NCBI RefSeq assembly: GCF_900102175.1
Contig: NZ_FNKN01000001.1
Location: 372,001-436,000 of the forward strand
Reading direction: 5' to 3'
Length of the DNA: 64,000 nt
Source: Microbacterium sp. cf332
GTDB lineage: Bacteria; Actinomycetota; Actinomycetes; Actinomycetales; Microbacteriaceae
Made by a program: the position numbers and the translations under genes. The notes beneath the pieces were generated by a model that did not search any database, was not told where the DNA came from, and was given only the letters and a program-made list of their open reading frames with translations. Below, in pieces: positions 54,394 through 61,609 of the stretch (position 1 is the first letter of the stretch; every line of letters begins with the position of its first letter).

Positions 54394-54638
54394 GCGTCCA
54401 TTCAGCACGCGGTGCAGCGTGGAACAGGGTCCGCCTCGCATGCCTTGAGCGTGACCTGGAGGTGTGCGCGTATTGCGGAGGCCATGCCACCACAGCCGAT
54501 CACGTGATCCCCATCAGCAAGGGCGGGCCGTCCGAGCTATGGAACCTGGTCGCCGCGTGTCAGCCGTGCAACGCCCGGAAGTCGGATCGGCCGATCCTTC
54601 GCCGCTTCTGGCGCGATGAGACGTGGTTCGCGCGATGA
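54390..54638 (+). CDS. HNH endonuclease
   Basis: 82 aa. CAYCGGHATTADHVIPISKGG gives two zinc cysteines and the catalytic DH pair; LWNLVAACQPCNARKSDR supplies Asn and the second CxxC plus the NARK motif. Directly upstream of the terminase genes, the usual place of the HNH protein that assists cos-site cleavage in HK97-type phages. Complete for this minimal family. Confidence 0.92.
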   Translation: MSVHSARGAAWNRVRLACLERDLEVCAYCGGHATTADHVIPISKGGPSELWNLVAACQPCNARKSDRPILRRFWRDETWFAR

Positions 54639-54728
54639 GCCGCCCCCCTTTCTCCTCCGGCGCACACGGAGAACCCCGCCCCACCTCTTTCGCGCACAAA
54701 CGGCTGAATAATCCCGAGGTTTGACCCG

Positions 54729-55022
54729 ATGACCACCGAAACACTCTCAGTAACGCTGGAAACCTATCTAGAGTCTCTAGGTTCCTCGGTGACCCCTGCG
54801 GAATCCCCCATGATCGCCGCCCTCCGCGCGATGGCAACGCAGCTTGACGCGCAGATCGCCGACGAGGGCGCGGTTGCGTCCCTCCTCGCGACCTACACCC
54901 GCGAATTGGCCCGCTTCCAAAAGGCCCGCGCGAACATGCCCGCGGTCGATCCGCTCGCCGCCGCCCTGGACGCTCTGAACGCCCCTGCCCCTACGACAAA
55001 CGACGCCATGAACGATTCGTGA
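54729..55022 (+). CDS. Putative terminase small subunit
   Basis: 97 aa, almost wholly helical: LSVTLETYLESLGS, SPMIAALRAMATQLDAQIA, LLATYTRELARFQKARA. Small, acidic and located between HNH and the large terminase, so small terminase is the obvious assignment, although no DNA-binding HTH is evident. GAGG lies 10 bp before the ATG. The stop overlaps a GTG (55019) that would start the large subunit if one base were restored. Confidence 0.7.
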   Translation: MTTETLSVTLETYLESLGSSVTPAESPMIAALRAMATQLDAQIADEGAVASLLATYTRELARFQKARANMPAVDPLAAALDALNAPAPTTNDAMNDS

Positions 55023-55131
55023 CTTCGGGGCGGCTCGATACACCGCCCCACTATCGGACAACTTCACGAGCGACTGGGATCGGTTCGAGCCGATCATTCT
55101 CATTGTCTGGCGCGAGGCCTTCGGCATCGAG

Positions 55132-56454
55132 TTGGACCCGTGGCAACGCGCCCTTCTCCGCGCGATCCTCGAAACCTACCCGCCGGGCCACGCTCGCGCG
55201 GGTCAGCTTCGCTACCGCTCCGTCGTCGTCTCCATGGGGCGACAGAACGGAAAGACGGAACTCGGTGCGATCCTCGGGCTCTGGGGACTCCTCCGCCAGC
55301 CGAATGCGTTCACGATCGGCCTCGCGTCCAGCAAGGAACAGGCCGACCTCATCTATGCGCGCGCCCGGAAGGCCATCGAAGGAAACCCGACACTGTTGGC
55401 GCGCTTCCGGCGCTCGACCGGCACCCGCGGTCTAGAGACCCACGACGGTGCGATCTACCGCGTAGCACCCGCGGAGTCGGCGGGGCTACAGGGCATCCCG
55501 ATCCACACAGCACTGGTGGACGAGCTTCACATCCTCCCGCGCGAGCTATGGGCTGACGTGGTGAACGGGACAGGGGCTCGACCAAACACGCTCGTCATCG
55601 GGATCACGACGGCGGGCGGCGACGAGTCCGAGCTACTGAAGAACCTCTATGAGACCGGCGACAAGGCGGTGTCGGGTGACCCCACGCTTGAGCGCTTCGG
55701 ATTCTTCGTGTGGGAGGCTCCCGAGTCAATCGTCCCCACCGATGACGGGAAGCTTCTCGACTACCTCGAAGCCGCGAACCCGGCACTCTCGGGCGGTCGC
55801 CTCGACCCCGAGACGATCCTTGCGGACGTGCGCGCCCTCAGCAACGCCGAGATTCTGCGCTACCGCCTGAACCGCTTCACCTCGGGCACGGAGGCCTTCA
55901 TTCCGCTAGCGAAGTGGGGAGAATGCCAACGCCCGTGGGATGCGGAGTGGCCCACCGGCACACAGCCCGTGATTGCTCTCGACTGGACAACCGGTCAGGG
56001 TAGCGCCACCATCGCCGCCGCGGTCCTCGATGAGTCCGGCACGGTGCACACGAAGCTCATCGCGGACATACCGAACCCGACCCTCGACACCCTGACCGCG
56101 CTCTGCGAAGAACTGTCGTTCCGCTACCCCGCCGCGTTCGTGATGTACAGCTACCGCCTTCGCGAACTCGGGAACGAACTGAAGCGCCGCGGATATCCCG
56201 TGTCCCTCTACTCGCCCGCCGACATTGTGCGCGCCTCGAATTCATTCTACGCGCGGGTGGCTCGGAAGACGGTCCTCCACGCGGGTGACCCATTGCTCAC
56301 GGTGCAACTCCCCCGCACCGTCTCGAAGCCTCACGGAGACTCGTTCATCATTTCCGCGTCTGATTCCTCGACCGAAATCGATGCGGTTATGGCAACCGTT
56401 ATGGCGGTGCATGCCGCCGAGGTTACACCGCAGCAGTCCGCGAGCTTCTTCTAA
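55132..56454 (+). CDS. Terminase large subunit (N-terminal frame probably broken)
   Basis: 440 aa from TTG 55132: Walker A GRQNGKT (residues 36-42), Walker B TALVDELH, coupling region GITTAGGDESELLKN and a C-terminal RNase H-like nuclease with VIALDWTTGQGSA and EIDAVMATVMAV. Packages DNA into the procapsid. The frame stays open and protein-like upstream to 55012 (RYTAPLSDNFTSDWDRFEP, then IILIVWREAFGIEL), but contains no ATG/GTG/TTG there. The natural GTG at 55019, overlapping the previous stop, is one frame off; one extra G in the run 55027-55030 would join it. So the gene is either frameshifted, mis-sequenced or started at TTG. Confidence 0.88.
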   Translation: MDPWQRALLRAILETYPPGHARAGQLRYRSVVVSMGRQNGKTELGAILGLWGLLRQPNAFTIGLASSKEQADLIYARARKAIEGNPTLLARFRRSTGTRGLETHDGAIYRVAPAESAGLQGIPIHTALVDELHILPRELWADVVNGTGARPNTLVIGITTAGGDESELLKNLYETGDKAVSGDPTLERFGFFVWEAPESIVPTDDGKLLDYLEAANPALSGGRLDPETILADVRALSNAEILRYRLNRFTSGTEAFIPLAKWGECQRPWDAEWPTGTQPVIALDWTTGQGSATIAAAVLDESGTVHTKLIADIPNPTLDTLTALCEELSFRYPAAFVMYSYRLRELGNELKRRGYPVSLYSPADIVRASNSFYARVARKTVLHAGDPLLTVQLPRTVSKPHGDSFIISASDSSTEIDAVMATVMAVHAAEVTPQQSASFF

Positions 56455-56482
56455 ATATCACCCTCGAATTCGATGGTAAAAT
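56454..56482 (+). promoter_or_regulatory. Rightward prophage promoter B (bipartite motif)
   Basis: AATATC (56454-56459), 17 bp, TAAAAT (56477-56482) with TGG before and GG after, matching promoter A in both hexamers and spacing. Lies between terminase and portal genes; its -35 overlaps the terminase stop codon region. Confidence 0.6.
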
Positions 56483-56532
56483 GGTAGGAGACACAAGCGA
56501 CGAATTCCTATCAGTATTTGGAGTACGTCGCT

Positions 56533-57705
56533 TTGGCAATTTGGGACACATGGAAGACCGTCACGCGGGCCGCTGAGGTCATCGCGGACGGTGGCGCTTT
56601 CGTCATCCCCTCGCGCGCAGTCTCAGGCCGTGCCGTCTCACCCGAAGACGCCCTCACGCTCCCCGAGGTCTACCGCGCCTTCTCGCTCATCTCGACGGCA
56701 ATCAAGCAGCTCTCGCTCGACGTATATCGCGGCGATGAGCGCCTAGACCCGAAGCCCGCAATCGTGCGCGCCCCGAACGTGGCCATGAGCGCCGGTCAGT
56801 TTCTCGAACTGGTTGTGAACTCGATGAGCGCGACCGGTAACGCATACCTCTTGATCGACCGCGATTCCTCGGGCCGCGTCGTGAACTTCACGCCGCTGGA
56901 CCCGCGCAATGTCGAGCCGCAAACTGACGGCTCCGGCAGAACGACACATTACGCCGTCGCAGGACGTACGACGCCCGTCCCTTCGCGCGACATGGCGCAT
57001 CCGCAACTGAATCGGATGCCCGGTCGCGCGAAGGGCCTCGGGCCGATTCAGGCCGCGCAGGGCACCCTCCGCGGCGCGCTCGATGTCCGCGACTACGCCT
57101 CGAATTGGTTCCACGATTCCGGTCTACCCTCGGGCGGCTATTGGAGCACCGACAAGCCGCTTACGCCCGTGCAGGCAGCGGCGAACCGTGAGGCACTGAC
57201 GCAGGCCGCACGCGACCGCGAGGGCGTGCCGATGGTCGGAGACGGCTTCAAGCTGGTTCCGTTCTCGCTCTCGCCCGAAGATGCGCAGTGGCTCGAATCT
57301 CGGAAGTTCAACACCACCGATATCGCCCGACTGTTCGGTGTGCCCGCGTCGCTCATGCTCGCGACCCTCGACGGCAACGCTCAGTCATATCAGAACGTCT
57401 CTCAGGAACTCACGTCCTGGGTCAAGTTCGGCCTCGCGCAGTACACGAACGAAATCGAGGAGGCGCTATCTCGCGCCCTCCCCCGCGGCCAGCGGGTCCG
57501 CTTCAACTTCGAAGCCCTTCTCCGCGGTGACACCGCCGAGCGTTACGCCGCTCACGAGTCCGCACTTCGCGCCGGATGGATGACCCCGGACGAGGTTCGG
57601 GCCATCGAGAACCTTCCCCCGCTCCCCAAGCCCGAACCGGCCCCCGCTCCCGCCCCTGAGGCAGTCGAGCCCGAGGCTCCCGAGACCATGGAGGCCCCGG
57701 CATGA
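56533..57705 (+). CDS. HK97-family portal protein
   Basis: 390 aa, dodecameric DNA gate at the capsid vertex. PEVYRAFSLISTAIKQLSLDVY, LVVNSMSATGNAYLLIDRDSSGRVV, the helix YASNWFHDSGLPSGGYW and DIARLFGVPASLMLATLDGNAQSYQNVSQEL are typical (each abbreviated). The TTG at 56533 is preferred: GGAG lies 9 bp upstream. A TTG five codons earlier is the alternative. Pro/Glu/Ala-rich C-terminal tail overlaps the next gene by four bases. Confidence 0.92.
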   Translation: MAIWDTWKTVTRAAEVIADGGAFVIPSRAVSGRAVSPEDALTLPEVYRAFSLISTAIKQLSLDVYRGDERLDPKPAIVRAPNVAMSAGQFLELVVNSMSATGNAYLLIDRDSSGRVVNFTPLDPRNVEPQTDGSGRTTHYAVAGRTTPVPSRDMAHPQLNRMPGRAKGLGPIQAAQGTLRGALDVRDYASNWFHDSGLPSGGYWSTDKPLTPVQAAANREALTQAARDREGVPMVGDGFKLVPFSLSPEDAQWLESRKFNTTDIARLFGVPASLMLATLDGNAQSYQNVSQELTSWVKFGLAQYTNEIEEALSRALPRGQRVRFNFEALLRGDTAERYAAHESALRAGWMTPDEVRAIENLPPLPKPEPAPAPAPEAVEPEAPETMEAPA

Positions 57706-59390
57706 GCGATGACATGACTCTCGGCGACCTTGCCGCACTGCCTGACGACGACGAGACGAAGCGCGAAGCCGTGGACGGCATCGCGTCCGCGTTGCGCGGT
57801 GGCCTCAGAACCGGGCAAATAGAGACCCGCGAAGCGACCCTAGAGTTCCGCGCCGACGAGAGCGCCGATGAGGGCGTGATCGAGGGCTACGCCGTCCCGT
57901 ATGGCGAGATTGCCGACATCGGCGGGCGCTACCGAGAGAGCTTCGAGCGCGGCGCGTTCGACGGTTCGCAGGACATCAAGCTCTACCGCGATCACAAGAC
58001 GATCATCGGGCACGTCCTCGAAACCGAGGACCGCGACGGCGGTCTCTGGGTCCGCGCGAAGGTCGCCCTATCCGACCTCGGACGCGACACCCTCGCCCTC
58101 CTCCGCTCGGGCGCGCTGAACCGCTTCTCGGTCGGATTCATTCCCCTCAATCAGCGCACGTCAGACGCCGGTGTCGTCGTGCGTACCAAGGCCCTTCTGC
58201 GGGAAATCTCCGTAGTCGAACGTCCCGCATACAGCGGGGCATCCATCCTCAGCGTTCGCGAGGAATCAACCCCCATCAATGGAGAAACCACAATGACTGA
58301 TTCAGTCTCTCCCGCGGACGTGAACGAGCTCCGCGGCCAGGTCGAGGACATCGAGCGTCGCTTCGAGACCTTCACCACTTCCGCCCCCTCGGCTCCCGCC
58401 GTGGACCGCCGCTCTGCCGGTGCTGTCGTAAAGGCCATGGTCTCGGGTGACGCCGAGACGATCGACGCCTACAACCGCGCACAGGAACACCGTCACGACG
58501 AGCTTCAGCAGCGCGACTTCAATGGCGCGGTCATGGCCGACGCCCCGGTTCGCGCCGAGTACGTTCAGAACCTCACCCGCCTCTACGACAACACCTCGGG
58601 CGTTCAGGCCCGTCTGTTCTCGCGCGGCACCCTGCCCGCTACAGGCAAGACCGTCGAGTTCGTTCGTCTAGCCACGAACACCCTGAAGGTCGAGGAACAG
58701 GTCAACGAAGGTGACACTCTCGCTTACGGCAAGCTGACCTTCGAGGACGACTCCGCTCCGATCAAGACCTTCGGCGGATGGACCGAGCTTTCACGCCAGG
58801 CCATCGAGCGTTCGAGCATCCCCGTGCTGAACACGACGCTTGAGGCCCTGACGATCGAGGCTGGTAAGCGCAAGAAGATCGAGCTGCGCAAGGCCGTCAC
58901 CGATGTCATCAACGCGCGCAAGGCCATCACCGCGAACGGCGGTGTCGTCGTCCTCGGTTCCACCCTCGCCGCTTCTGAGGCGGGCCGCTGGGAGGACGCA
59001 CTAATCGACGCCGCTATGCGCTTCGATCTTCTGAACGCAGCACCCGAGGCCCTGGTTGTCTCGGCTTCGGTGTTCAAGAAGCTCCGCAGCCTGACCGTCT
59101 CGGGCGAGCGCGTGTTCACGGTCGCCAACGGCAACCACACCGGCTCGCTGAACCTGCCGGGTCTGACGGGTAACCTCGCCGGCCTTCCGGTCTACCTCGA
59201 CGCCGGTCAGACCGGTGATGAGGCCTACTTCCTGAACGGTCGCGCCATCAAGCAGTACGACAGCGCTCTGTTCTCGCTCTCGGACGAGAACATCACCAAC
59301 CTGACGAAGCAGTTCTCGGTCTACTTCTACGGCGCAATCGCCGACGAGTTCCCGGAGCTAATCGTTCCGGTCAAGCTCGCCGCATCTTGA
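57702..59390 (+). CDS. Prohead protease-major capsid protein fusion
   Basis: 562 aa. Residues ~40-185 are an S78 HK97 prohead protease: EGYAVPYGEIADIGGRY, His98 in YRDHKTIIGHV and Ser143 in NRFSVGFIPL form the expected catalytic pair. After a linker (MTDSVSPADVNELRG, coiled coil) residues ~240-562 are an HK97-fold major capsid protein (YDNTSGVQARLFSRGTLPATGKTVEF; FGGWTELSRQAIERSS; YFLNGRAIKQYDSAL). No separate capsid gene occurs. An internal ATG at 58293 with GGAG 9 bp upstream would make a 365-aa capsid alone, so scaffold/capsid ratio could be set by dual initiation. Confidence 0.9.
   Translation: MSDDMTLGDLAALPDDDETKREAVDGIASALRGGLRTGQIETREATLEFRADESADEGVIEGYAVPYGEIADIGGRYRESFERGAFDGSQDIKLYRDHKTIIGHVLETEDRDGGLWVRAKVALSDLGRDTLALLRSGALNRFSVGFIPLNQRTSDAGVVVRTKALLREISVVERPAYSGASILSVREESTPINGETTMTDSVSPADVNELRGQVEDIERRFETFTTSAPSAPAVDRRSAGAVVKAMVSGDAETIDAYNRAQEHRHDELQQRDFNGAVMADAPVRAEYVQNLTRLYDNTSGVQARLFSRGTLPATGKTVEFVRLATNTLKVEEQVNEGDTLAYGKLTFEDDSAPIKTFGGWTELSRQAIERSSIPVLNTTLEALTIEAGKRKKIELRKAVTDVINARKAITANGGVVVLGSTLAASEAGRWEDALIDAAMRFDLLNAAPEALVVSASVFKKLRSLTVSGERVFTVANGNHTGSLNLPGLTGNLAGLPVYLDAGQTGDEAYFLNGRAIKQYDSALFSLSDENITNLTKQFSVYFYGAIADEFPELIVPVKLAAS
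58293..59390 (+). other. Internal in-frame start for the capsid moiety
   Basis: Within the fused gene, GGAGAAACCACAATG provides a Shine-Dalgarno sequence and ATG exactly at the protease-capsid junction, opening a 365-aa product beginning MTDSVSPADVNELRG. Evidence is positional; protein data would be needed. Confidence 0.55.
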
Positions 59391-59400
59391 GGCACCGACG

Positions 59401-59712
59401 ATGATAACTCTCGCTGACCTCAAGGCGTATCTCGATATCGAGAGCACCAAGGATGACCCCTTCATCGGGGCATGCGCCGCGACCGCTGACGCGCTCCTCG
59501 GGGCGTACGTCGGCGATGCCGTGGTACCCGAAGTGATCCTCGAACGGGCCGCTCTTGAGGTCGGCGCAGAGTTGTTCATCCGACGCGCAACGCGCGGTGC
59601 GAACGCCGGGCAGATCGGCACGCTTGAGGGTCCGACCTTCCGCACCGCGCGTGACCCCCTCACGGGCGTGTACGCGATGCTCGCGCCCTTCGTGGGTCCG
59701 GGGGTGGCGTGA
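59401..59712 (+). CDS. Head-tail connector protein (gp6-like)
   Basis: 103 aa: ITLADLKAYLDIESTKDDPFIGACAATADALL is the standard first helix pair of gp6-type connector proteins, followed by VPEVILERAALEVGAELFIRR. Forms a ring under the portal. Lies 10 bp after the capsid gene and overlaps the next by one base. Confidence 0.85.
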   Translation: MITLADLKAYLDIESTKDDPFIGACAATADALLGAYVGDAVVPEVILERAALEVGAELFIRRATRGANAGQIGTLEGPTFRTARDPLTGVYAMLAPFVGPGVA

Positions 59713-60092
59713 TGAGCGCGCTCACTGAGACCCGCGAGGAGTTCGCCGCACTCGTGGCCGAGGCAACGGGCCTACGCAAGTTCGCGTTCGTGCCCGAGAA
59801 GGTCACCGAGTCCGCCGTCATCGTCGTACCGGAGTCCCCTTACCTAACCCCGGGTCCGACGTTCGGGAAGGTCACCGTGCGCTTCGCCGCGGTGCTCGCG
59901 CTCCTCATTCGGGACAACGAAACAACAATCAACCGCCTCGATACCGCAGTTGAGAACGCCTACATCGCGATCCTCAATTCCGGCTGGACCGTCGATGACA
60001 TCGGCGATCCAGTCACCGCGACCTTCGGCGGCGACAACGGGCCGCGATTCCTCACGGTCACCATCACCGCTACGGCCCCCGTAGCTCTCTAA
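59712..60092 (+). CDS. Tail completion/terminator-like protein
   Basis: 126 aa from the ATG at 59712, which overlaps the preceding stop (TGATG); a GTG one codon earlier is possible. Beta-rich: KFAFVPEKVTESAVIVVPESPYLTPG, FGKVTVRFAAVLALLIRDNETTINRLDTAVENAY, and a strand pair FLTVTITATAPVAL at the end. This matches the tail terminator/neck protein position before the tail tube gene. Assignment is by order and strand pattern. Confidence 0.65.
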   Translation: MSALTETREEFAALVAEATGLRKFAFVPEKVTESAVIVVPESPYLTPGPTFGKVTVRFAAVLALLIRDNETTINRLDTAVENAYIAILNSGWTVDDIGDPVTATFGGDNGPRFLTVTITATAPVAL

Positions 60093-60105
60093 CAAGGAAA
60101 CAACA

Positions 60106-60762
60106 ATGGCAGGTTCGACAAGAATCAAGGGCTCCGCCCTAGCCCTCAGCTTCGGGGGTACTGACTTCTGGGCCGACGCTACAAGCGTCGTCCTCGACAA
60201 CGAAGAGGCATCCAGTGATGTCACCACATTCGCCGACGCGGCGGAGGGTGGCGCTCGTCTTGAGTACTTCACCGTGGGCGCTATCCAGTCCACGGCGACC
60301 GGTTCATTCTGGTCGTACGTTCGCGAGAACGTGGGCCGCGAGGTGGCATTCCGCTACGCCGTTCACGGCAACGCGGTAGCCACCGCCGATCAGCCGCACG
60401 TAACCGGCGTCGTGAAGATTCTCACCGCGCCCCCGCTCGGTGGTGAGGCAGGCGCAACAACCGAGTACACCTTCGAGACCCGCCTCGATGTCGTGGGTCG
60501 GACCACCCTCGACCGCGGCACCACGGGCGTTCCGACGATCACCACCGCACCGGCAACCGCCGCAGTCGGTGACTCGATTGTTCTCTCGGGTACTCGCTTC
60601 TCGGGTGCGACCGCCGTCAAGTTCGGCACGGTCGCCGCGAAGTTCGTAGCGGTCAGTGACATGACGATCGCCGCCACGGTTCCCGCGGGAACCGGCGCCG
60701 GGAACATCACGGTCACGAACGCCGCGGGTGTCTCGCCCGCGTGGACCTTCACCCGGGTCTAA
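60106..60762 (+). CDS. Major tail (tube) protein with C-terminal TIG/IPT Ig-like domain
   Basis: 218 aa. The first ~135 residues are a phage tail-tube fold (MAGSTRIKGSALALSFGG, DVTTFADAAEGG, GSFWSYVRENVGREVAFRYAV, TTEYTFETRLDVVG). The last ~75 residues form an IPT/TIG Ig-like domain: VPTITTAPATAAVGDSIVLSGTRFSGATAVKFGTVAAKF, ATVPAGTGAGNITVTNAAGVS (abbreviated). Such domains decorate virions and bind carbohydrates on the host surface. AAGGA lies 9 bp before the ATG. Confidence 0.88.
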   Translation: MAGSTRIKGSALALSFGGTDFWADATSVVLDNEEASSDVTTFADAAEGGARLEYFTVGAIQSTATGSFWSYVRENVGREVAFRYAVHGNAVATADQPHVTGVVKILTAPPLGGEAGATTEYTFETRLDVVGRTTLDRGTTGVPTITTAPATAAVGDSIVLSGTRFSGATAVKFGTVAAKFVAVSDMTIAATVPAGTGAGNITVTNAAGVSPAWTFTRV

Positions 60763-60765
60763 TCC

Positions 60766-61164
60766 ATGGCTGACATCACGGTTTACGGAACCGGCTCAGG
60801 TCGGGTGCGCGTCGAGGGGCTGTCCCGCTCGATGCGCGCCCTGACCAAGGCCGGTGCCGATGCGCAGGACATGAAGACCCTCATGCATTCCATCGGGTCA
60901 ATCGTGGTGGACGCCGCAGACGCCCCCGCCAGAAGCGGGGCACTCGCGGGCACCATCCGCGCCGGACGCGGCAAAACAAAGGCCGTCGTCCGCGCGGGTG
61001 GAGCCCGCACCCCATACGCCGGAGTCATTCACTACGGATGGCCCGCACGAGGCATCTCGCCTCAGCCCTTCCTCACCGAGGCCCTTCAGGCCAACCGGAG
61101 CGCCGTGTTCGCAGCGCTTGAGGCAGGTATCGACGAACTGATTCAGAAGAACGGACTGAACTAA
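60766..61164 (+). CDS. HK97 gp10-like tail-completion/minor tail protein
   Basis: 132 aa: RVRVEGLSRSMRALTKAGADAQDM, ARSGALAGTIRAGRGKTKAVVRAGGARTPYAGVIHYGWPARGI and QPFLTEALQANRSAVFAAL are typical of HK97-gp10 proteins (segments abbreviated). In most relatives it precedes the tail-tube gene; here it follows it. The stop overlaps the next start by one base. Confidence 0.8.
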   Translation: MADITVYGTGSGRVRVEGLSRSMRALTKAGADAQDMKTLMHSIGSIVVDAADAPARSGALAGTIRAGRGKTKAVVRAGGARTPYAGVIHYGWPARGISPQPFLTEALQANRSAVFAALEAGIDELIQKNGLN

Positions 61165-61394
61165 TGGCACTACAGCTAGACGCCCTAACCATGGGCGAAA
61201 TCGACCAGATCGAAGACATCACGGGCCAGGGAATCGACGCCCTCACCGAGCCCGGAGCACGCAAGGCGAAGTTCCTCATCGCTCTCGCATACATCGCGAA
61301 GCGTCGGGAAGACCCCACCTTCACACGTTCACAGGCGGAGGCACTGACCCTCGCCGAGGTGAACGCCATCACGGGCGGTGACGAGGAGGAATGA
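61164..61394 (+). CDS. Tail assembly chaperone (G-like)
   Basis: 76 aa, acidic helical protein: MALQLDALTMGEIDQIEDITGQGI, KFLIALAYIAKRREDPTFTRSQAEALTLAEVNAI. Position between tail tube and tape measure identifies the first tail chaperone. Ends GGDEEE at a TGA that overlaps an ATG for the second chaperone frame. Confidence 0.8.
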   Translation: MALQLDALTMGEIDQIEDITGQGIDALTEPGARKAKFLIALAYIAKRREDPTFTRSQAEALTLAEVNAITGGDEEE

Positions 61395-61537
61395 CCTCGG
61401 AGCCCACGCCCAATGAGAAGCGGCTCGCTCAGGCCGTCGTAACTCTCGGTATGGCTCCGAGCGAGTTCCGCTCTCTGACCCTCGGCGAGTGGACGGCGAT
61501 CATCGCCGAGTTCAACCGCCAAAACCGCAAGAAGTAA
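61391..61537 (+). CDS. Tail assembly chaperone, second frame (T-like)
   Basis: 48 aa MTSEPTPNEKRLAQAVVTLGM, ending FNRQNRKK. The frame is -1 relative to the first chaperone, and TGA at 61379 limits any slippage to 61382-61391, where GAGGAGGA also forms a Shine-Dalgarno sequence. It may be a G-T frameshift extension or a separately initiated protein (ATGA). LTLGEWTAIIAEFNR is the GWT-like element seen in second chaperones. Confidence 0.7.
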   Translation: MTSEPTPNEKRLAQAVVTLGMAPSEFRSLTLGEWTAIIAEFNRQNRKK

Positions 61538-61609
61538 CCGACCACCCGGCGCGATCCGGTTCACCAACTAAGTGACGCACTCAACCACCCAAGGGGGGTG
61601 TCGTCACCG

